A DNA stretch of 10,728 bases from Lachnospiraceae bacterium UBA3282 (lineage in GTDB: Bacteria > Bacillota > Clostridia > Lachnospirales > Lachnospiraceae): the NCBI GenBank assembly GCA_002361735.1, contig DETS01000058.1, forward strand, positions 1,976 through 12,703, read 5' to 3'. Both the position numbers and the translations under genes were made by a program. The notes below the pieces were generated by a model. The model searched no databases, had not been told where the DNA came from, and was given only the letters and a program-made list of their open reading frames with translations. This document shows positions 6,833-10,728 of this stretch, in pieces (position 1 is the stretch's first letter; each line of letters begins with the position of its first letter).

Positions 6833-6867
6833 TGCATCGAATAATAAGTTTCCGGCTATTCGATGTA
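6833..6867 (+). other. Leader hairpin upstream of the MerR gene
   Basis: CATCGAATA (6835-6843) pairs perfectly with TATTCGATG (6857-6865) around a 13-base loop. A G-T and a T-A pair extend the stem to 11 bp. It lies in the transcript leader between the 19-spacer promoter and the ribosome binding site near 6892-6898. No T tract follows directly, so it does not look like a terminator. Its role is unknown. Confidence 0.55.
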
Positions 6868-6906
6868 CCAGGTAACTGTAAACGGATTTTTGAAAGAGGC
6901 ACAGGC

Positions 6907-8046
6907 ATGAAAATAGGTGAATTTGCAAAAATGACGGGAATGCCTATATCGGTGCTCAGACATTATGATAAAGAGGGCCTGTTATGTCCGGACTATGTTG
7001 ACCGTTTTTCCGGTTACCGTTATTATTCGACTGACCAGATCGGGCAGGTGCAAAAAATTGCGCTATTAAAGAGAAGCGGTCTTTCTTTGAAAGAAATAAG
7101 GGATATCCTGAAAAATGCCGGCGATCATGAGTTCATAATGGGCATTCTAAAACAGCGGGAGTCGGAAGATCGAAATATGCTTGCTGCCATTGAGGAGGTG
7201 AAGCATATGATGATTGAGAAAGAGGAGAAACGTACGAAGGTTGAACAGGAAACACTGTCAGCAGTAGAAGAAAACGCGTTTGGAGAAATGCTGATAAAAG
7301 GAATGTCCCTGCCCCTGCCGTTAGACCCCAAAGCCTTACAGGCTGCATGGCGCAGTTTGGACGAGGAAATACAAAGAAGAAATTTTCAGCGTATTTCCGG
7401 ATTCATGACCTATGGCGATAAGGACAGAGAAATCTATTTCCTGCCGGGCGGAGAAGATTACTGGATCTATAGCTGGACAAAAGGATATCTGAAATTGAAC
7501 GGCGGCGACCAGTCATGTCTATGCAGATATCAAGTTGAGGACGATGAAGGCAGCCGTTATATGTTTGTGGAGAATAAATCCTATGAATATCTTCGCGGCG
7601 GGATGCCTACCGTATTGGTGTTGGAACAGGTTGACAAAAATAGGTATACCAAGCGTGAGATTGCAAGAGAAGATGACACGGATATGCCTTTTGTGAATGA
7701 CGAGCGGGTTCTGGGAGATTGGAAGGCTTTTGATTTTATCCGCAACAGAGAGGAATTTGCTCCGGGGGTGAATCATCTCCCTCAGGAAAGACTGTTTTTT
7801 AAGCATATGCACTTTGGAGAAGATGGATTTTTGTCCAGCGTTTATATGGATGAAACCATGTCGGGCAAAGAGATTCAGAGCTGGACGAACGGTTATGTGC
7901 TTAAGTATTATAATCATACCGCCTGTGCCTATGAAATTGTGACAGTGGATGGCATGGACTATATGATGATCGAGTGGAAAAGCGGGGATTACCGCTGGGG
8001 CGGTTATGATACGGACTATTATGTATTTATCAGAGATGAAGAATAA
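6907..8046 (+). CDS. MerR-family transcriptional regulator with a duplicated C-terminal domain
   Basis: A DNA-binding regulator of 379 residues, much longer than a minimal MerR protein. Residues 1-70 form the winged helix: KIGEFAKMTGMPISVLRHYDKEGLL, then the wing with FSGYRYY (34-40), and RSGLSLKEIRDIL (56-68). A coiled-coil dimerisation helix spans about 74-125. The remainder holds two related copies: WTKGYLKLNGG to YMFVENKSYEYLRGG (190-232), and WTNGYVLKYYNH to YMMIEWKSGDYRWGG (326-366), 136 residues apart. The second copy resembles a tail I recall from some BlaR1-like Firmicutes proteins. The ligand is unknown. The start at 6907 has AAAGAGG upstream; an in-frame GTG at 6832 lies inside the leader hairpin. 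The gene is visibly AT-richer than its neighbours and stands between the permease and its ATPase, 12 bases before the latter, suggesting later insertion. Confidence 0.9.
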   Translation: MKIGEFAKMTGMPISVLRHYDKEGLLCPDYVDRFSGYRYYSTDQIGQVQKIALLKRSGLSLKEIRDILKNAGDHEFIMGILKQRESEDRNMLAAIEEVKHMMIEKEEKRTKVEQETLSAVEENAFGEMLIKGMSLPLPLDPKALQAAWRSLDEEIQRRNFQRISGFMTYGDKDREIYFLPGGEDYWIYSWTKGYLKLNGGDQSCLCRYQVEDDEGSRYMFVENKSYEYLRGGMPTVLVLEQVDKNRYTKREIAREDDTDMPFVNDERVLGDWKAFDFIRNREEFAPGVNHLPQERLFFKHMHFGEDGFLSSVYMDETMSGKEIQSWTNGYVLKYYNHTACAYEIVTVDGMDYMMIEWKSGDYRWGGYDTDYYVFIRDEE

Positions 8047-8058
8047 AACGGGGTACGT

Positions 8059-8835
8059 ATGGAACAAACGACCTTACTTACAGTAGAATATTTATCCTGT
8101 GGTTACGGGAAAACAGAGGTGATCCACGATCTGGCCTTGCAGGTAAAGGCAGGGGAGCGGCTGTGCATCCTTGGACCGAACGGCTGCGGAAAGACCACGC
8201 TTCTGCGGGCGCTTGCGGGTGTGCTTGATTGGACGGGGCGCGTGGAGACGGACGGGGTTTTACTTAACGAATTATCCCCAAAACAGCGGGCGAAAAAGAT
8301 TGCCCTGATGAGTCAGTTTTCACAGGCGTCCTTTGATTATACCGTTTATGAGGCGGTCATGCTGGGACGTTATGCCCATCAGACGGGTTTCCTTTTTTCG
8401 GCGGAGACGGAGGCGGATCGGGCGGCGGTTGAGGAGGCTTTGCGGCTGGCGGACGCGTGGGAGCTGAGAGAGCAGCCGGTGACAAAACTTTCCGGCGGGC
8501 AGCTGCAGCGGGTGTTTCTGGCCAGAGTCTTTGCGCAGAACCCACAGATCATCCTCCTGGACGAGCCCGCCAATCATCTGGATCTGCGATCGCAGGCGGA
8601 GCTGATCGAGAGTCTGCAAAATTGGACGGCAGAGGGAGAGCGGTGTGTGCTGGGGGTGTTTCACGATATCAGCCTGGCGCTTTCCTTTGCGGATACGGCG
8701 TTGTTGCTGGAGCAGGGGCGTGCGCTTGCACATGGTCCGGTGGAGGAACTGGACGTAAGCCTCCTGGACGGGCTTTACGGTATGAATGTGCGAAGTTATA
8801 TGGAACGGATGTATGAACGATGGATGGTGCGGTGA
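8059..8835 (+). CDS. btuD: ABC transporter ATPase (BtuD/FecE type)
   Basis: The cytoplasmic ATP-hydrolysing subunit that powers corrinoid import through the permease at 5699-6757. All motifs are present in 258 residues: Walker A GPNGCGKTT (39-47), Q-loop Gln86 in LMSQFSQ, signature LSGGQLQRV (144-152), Walker B IILLDEP (164-170) with the D-loop NHLD, and the H-loop His202 in FHDIS. The spacing and the TVYEAVMLGRYAHQTG segment are typical of the iron-siderophore/B12 subclass. The ATG at 8059 has only a weak GGGG-type ribosome binding site, and lies 12 bases after the MerR stop, so translational coupling is likely. It must be expressed either by read-through from the riboswitch promoter or from the MerR promoter. 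Assignment to B12 rests on context. Confidence 0.92.
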   Translation: MEQTTLLTVEYLSCGYGKTEVIHDLALQVKAGERLCILGPNGCGKTTLLRALAGVLDWTGRVETDGVLLNELSPKQRAKKIALMSQFSQASFDYTVYEAVMLGRYAHQTGFLFSAETEADRAAVEEALRLADAWELREQPVTKLSGGQLQRVFLARVFAQNPQIILLDEPANHLDLRSQAELIESLQNWTAEGERCVLGVFHDISLALSFADTALLLEQGRALAHGPVEELDVSLLDGLYGMNVRSYMERMYERWMVR

Positions 8836-8879
8836 CACTGAGAGCAAAATGGAAACGGTGTGAGAAGGAGAGTCAGAAA

Positions 8880-9392
8880 ATGGTATACAGAAGCCCTTAT
8901 GAGGCTTACCCTTTTTTGTGCGATGCGGACGAGGATCTGCGTTGCGATTTTGAGCTCGCCACCGACGAGCTGGCGAGCGGCACAGGGCTGTTGCAAAGTC
9001 AGGTGACGGATGCTGTTTTGCAAGAGGAGCTTTTGTGGGTCTGCGAGTTGATTTATCATATGAACCCCACTCTGAGGACCTTTTTTACGGTGACGGAGGA
9101 GGAAATCGACCGCCTGGCTGCCGCCGTGGACAGGCTGCAGGCGGAGAGTGCGGTACACGGTTTCGTGCTGCCCTGCGGCTGTGAGAGCGCGTGTACGGCG
9201 CATCTTCTGCGGGTGAAGGCAAAGTGTCTGGTGCGGCTTTTATATCGTTATCGGCAGCGGGGAGGAGAGGTTCCGGAGGGACTGTTTGATCTTGCCAATC
9301 TGCTTTCGGGTTATTTCTTTCTGCTGGCGCTTAAATTAAACGCCCTGGAAGGGGTGGCGGAGCGCGGGTATCGGAGTCGGAATTATCGTTGA
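8880..9392 (+). CDS. Cobalamin adenosyltransferase-like protein (PduO/EutT-related), reduced
   Basis: A 170-residue soluble protein, probably related to the enzymes that transfer adenosyl from ATP to cob(I)alamin. The similarity is by eye: FELATDELASGTGLLQ (24-39) matches the DELN region; GFVLPCGCESACTAHLLR (94-111) matches the F-LP-G...HVAR segment; DLANLLSGYFFLLALKLN (137-154) matches the LNRLSD-LF-LAR-N helix. The N-terminal T-GD-G-T nucleotide-binding segment of PduO enzymes is absent. In the R-x3-R-x2-ER motif only the first Arg (R111) and last Arg (R119) remain; the second position is K115 and the Glu is V118. Three cysteines (C99, C101, C105) could bind metal, but EutT places its cysteines elsewhere. 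The start at 8880 has AAGGAG nine bases upstream; an earlier ATG at 8820 overlaps the ATPase. Context supports a B12 role; catalysis is uncertain. Confidence 0.6.
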   Translation: MVYRSPYEAYPFLCDADEDLRCDFELATDELASGTGLLQSQVTDAVLQEELLWVCELIYHMNPTLRTFFTVTEEEIDRLAAAVDRLQAESAVHGFVLPCGCESACTAHLLRVKAKCLVRLLYRYRQRGGEVPEGLFDLANLLSGYFFLLALKLNALEGVAERGYRSRNYR

Positions 9393-9419
9393 TAAATGAG
9401 AGGACGATTAAGGAAAAAC

Positions 9420-9448
9420 TTGACATGGGTAGCCATAGGCTGTATTAT
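9420..9448 (+). promoter_or_regulatory. Sigma-A promoter of the PLP enzyme gene
   Basis: TTGACA (9420-9425), a 17-base spacer, and TATTAT (9443-9448). The spacer contains the short perfect palindrome AGCC-ATA-GGCT (9431-9441), which could be an operator. A second CTTGACA occurs at 9458-9464 but has no -10 at the right distance. No SAM riboswitch or T-box is visible in the short leader. Confidence 0.8.
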
Positions 9449-9494
9449 TATTTCATACTTGACAAATAGGAATAATATAGAAAAGAGGTACACC

Positions 9495-10643
9495 ATGGCG
9501 AACGAGAGAGGAATCGGTACAAAATGCCTGCATTTGGAGAAGGAAGGATTTGATAACTACGGCGCGATCAGCTTTCCCATCTACCAGACGGCAACCTATG
9601 CGCATCCGGGCGTGGGAAAGAGTACGGGCTATGACTACAGCAGACTGCAGAACCCGACGAGGGAACAGCTGGAAAAGGTAGTCACCTCCCTGGAGAAGGG
9701 GATCGATGCGCTGGCGCTGTCTTCCGGTATGGCGGCGATTGCTCTGATGATGGAGTTATTTTCTCCGGGGGATCACATTATCGTGGACGCTGACCTCTAC
9801 GGCGGCAGTATCCGCCTCTTTCGGAATGTGTCGGAAAAGAACGGCATTACCTTTACAAGTATTGACTGTTATAAAGAAGATGTGGAGGCTTATATCACGG
9901 AACATACGAAGGCGGTTTACATTGAGACACCCACGAATCCGATGATGCACGTGACGGATATCGCGGCGGTCTCTCAAATCACCCGCAGGCATAATCTGCT
10001 TCTCATCGTGGACAACACGTTCCTGTCACCCTATTTTCAAAATCCGCTGGAGCTGGGAGCGGATATCGTAGTCCACAGCGGCACGAAATATTTGGGCGGG
10101 CATAACGACACACTGGCGGGATTTCTGGTGACGGACAGGGAGGATATCAGTGAGAGGTTCCGTTTCCTGATTAAAACCACGGGAGCGGGGCTGGCGCCTT
10201 TTGACAGCTGGCTCATCCTGCGGGGGATCAAGACGCTTGGCATCCGCATGGAAAGGGCGCAGGAGAATGCCCTTCGCATTGCGGCATGGCTGAAAGGGCG
10301 CAGCGAGGTGACAAAGGTGATCTATCCGGGGCTTTCCGAACATCCGGGATTTAAAATTATGAAGCAGCAGGCAAGAGGCTTTGGCGCGATGCTGACTTTT
10401 CAGGCAGAGAGTAAGGAACTGGCGCTCTCCATACTTGAGAACGTGCGGCTAATCCGTTATGCGGAGAGTCTGGGCGGGGTGGAGACGCTGATCACTTATC
10501 CGACGACCCAGACGCACGCTGATGTGCCGGAGGAGATACGCCTGAAAAACGGTATTACCGACTGCACCCTGCGGCTTTCCGTGGGAATCGAGGATGTGGA
10601 GGATCTGCTTGCGGATTTAGAGGCGGCGCTTACAAAAAGATAG
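9495..10643 (+). CDS. Cys/Met-metabolism PLP enzyme (cystathionine gamma-synthase / gamma-lyase type)
   Basis: A cytoplasmic PLP-dependent enzyme of the trans-sulfuration family acting on sulfur amino acids or O-acyl-homoserine. The 382-residue protein has YDYSRLQNPTREQLE (46-60, the YSR phosphate-contact segment), LALSSGMAAI (73-82), Tyr102 in DLYGGS that stacks on PLP, ETPTNPMM (144-151), Asp173 in IVDNTFLSPYF that contacts the pyridine nitrogen, and the Schiff-base Lys198 in HSGTKYLGGH. The C-terminal GGVETLITYPTTQTHADVP segment binds the substrate carboxylate. The start at 9495 has AGAGG six bases upstream; an in-frame ATG at 9396 precedes the promoter boxes and is rejected. Family members differ in reaction (synthase, beta- or gamma-lyase, O-acetylhomoserine sulfhydrylase), and these motifs do not settle which. 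It is a separate transcription unit with its own promoter and terminator. Confidence 0.88.
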   Translation: MANERGIGTKCLHLEKEGFDNYGAISFPIYQTATYAHPGVGKSTGYDYSRLQNPTREQLEKVVTSLEKGIDALALSSGMAAIALMMELFSPGDHIIVDADLYGGSIRLFRNVSEKNGITFTSIDCYKEDVEAYITEHTKAVYIETPTNPMMHVTDIAAVSQITRRHNLLLIVDNTFLSPYFQNPLELGADIVVHSGTKYLGGHNDTLAGFLVTDREDISERFRFLIKTTGAGLAPFDSWLILRGIKTLGIRMERAQENALRIAAWLKGRSEVTKVIYPGLSEHPGFKIMKQQARGFGAMLTFQAESKELALSILENVRLIRYAESLGGVETLITYPTTQTHADVPEEIRLKNGITDCTLRLSVGIEDVEDLLADLEAALTKR

Positions 10644-10650
10644 ACAGATT

Positions 10651-10680
10651 TAAGGTTCCTTTGATAAGGGACCTTATTTT
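10651..10680 (+). terminator. Intrinsic terminator after the PLP enzyme gene
   Basis: TAAGGTTCC (10651-10659) pairs with GGGACCTTA (10668-10676), with one G-T wobble, around an 8-base loop. TTTT follows at 10677-10680. It lies seven bases past the TAG stop. Confidence 0.85.
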
Positions 10681-10684
10681 GCCC

Positions 10685-10713
10685 TTTACAAATCTTTTTA
10701 CCTGTGCTATGGT
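10685..10713 (+). promoter_or_regulatory. Likely promoter for a gene beyond the window
   Basis: TTTACA (10685-10690), a 17-base spacer, and TATGGT (10708-10713). It directly follows a terminator, the usual position for the next unit's promoter. The -10 box is only moderately good, and the gene it would serve is outside the window. Confidence 0.5.
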
Positions 10714-10728
10714 TGAAATAACATATCT

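Noticed and set aside
9458..9464. Second CTTGACA as a tandem promoter
   Set aside because: No -10 box occurs 16-18 bases downstream.
9396..9494. N-terminal extension of the PLP enzyme by 33 residues
   Set aside because: The extension covers the promoter boxes and lacks a ribosome binding site; the family sequence begins just after 9495.
1..10728. A novel defence, phage or mobile system
   Set aside because: Every substantial frame has a recognisable housekeeping, transport or regulatory identity; no nucleases, integrases, spacer arrays or toxin-antitoxin pairs were seen.

Overview
The window looks like a Lachnospiraceae-type (Clostridia, low-to-mid GC Firmicutes) chromosome. This rests on strong AGGAGG-type ribosome binding sites, sigma-A promoters with TTGACA boxes, a YesN-type response regulator, a TraX-family membrane protein, and family resemblance of the proteins. 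The placement is inference from the sequence alone.

Left part (1-4290). The 3' end of triosephosphate isomerase (tpiA) closes with an intrinsic terminator. A TraX-family membrane protein follows on the plus strand. Facing it on the minus strand are an intracellular GH29-type alpha-L-fucosidase and, 77 bases downstream of it, a YesN-type response regulator. That regulator is broken twice: a frameshift in the linker and loss of the second half of its AraC DNA-binding domain. The break lies beside a hairpin-bearing stretch whose outer bases resemble an ISL3-type insertion sequence end, possibly a scar.

Central part (4290-9392) is a corrinoid (vitamin B12) uptake locus. A strong promoter drives a long leader with a cobalamin riboswitch, a likely intrinsic terminator, and then a 30-base perfect palindrome before the first gene. 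The genes are a B12-binding lipoprotein (btuF), a FecCD/BtuC permease, a MerR-family regulator, the BtuD-type ATPase, and a short protein related to cobalamin adenosyltransferases. The MerR gene is AT-richer than its neighbours and sits between permease and ATPase. It has its own promoter with the 19-base spacer and dyad typical of MerR-controlled promoters, plus a leader hairpin. The picture is import of corrinoid, with feedback by the riboswitch, possible conversion to the adenosyl form, and a second regulatory input at the permease/ATPase junction.

Right part (9393-10728). A PLP-dependent Cys/Met-metabolism enzyme (cystathionine gamma-synthase / gamma-lyase type) has its own promoter and terminator. 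The last 48 bases hold a likely promoter for a gene beyond the window.

No phage, CRISPR, toxin-antitoxin or defence system is visible. The points most worth attention are the MerR insertion into the B12 transporter operon, its unusual duplicated C-terminal sensor region, the reduced adenosyltransferase-like protein, and the layered leader of btuF.
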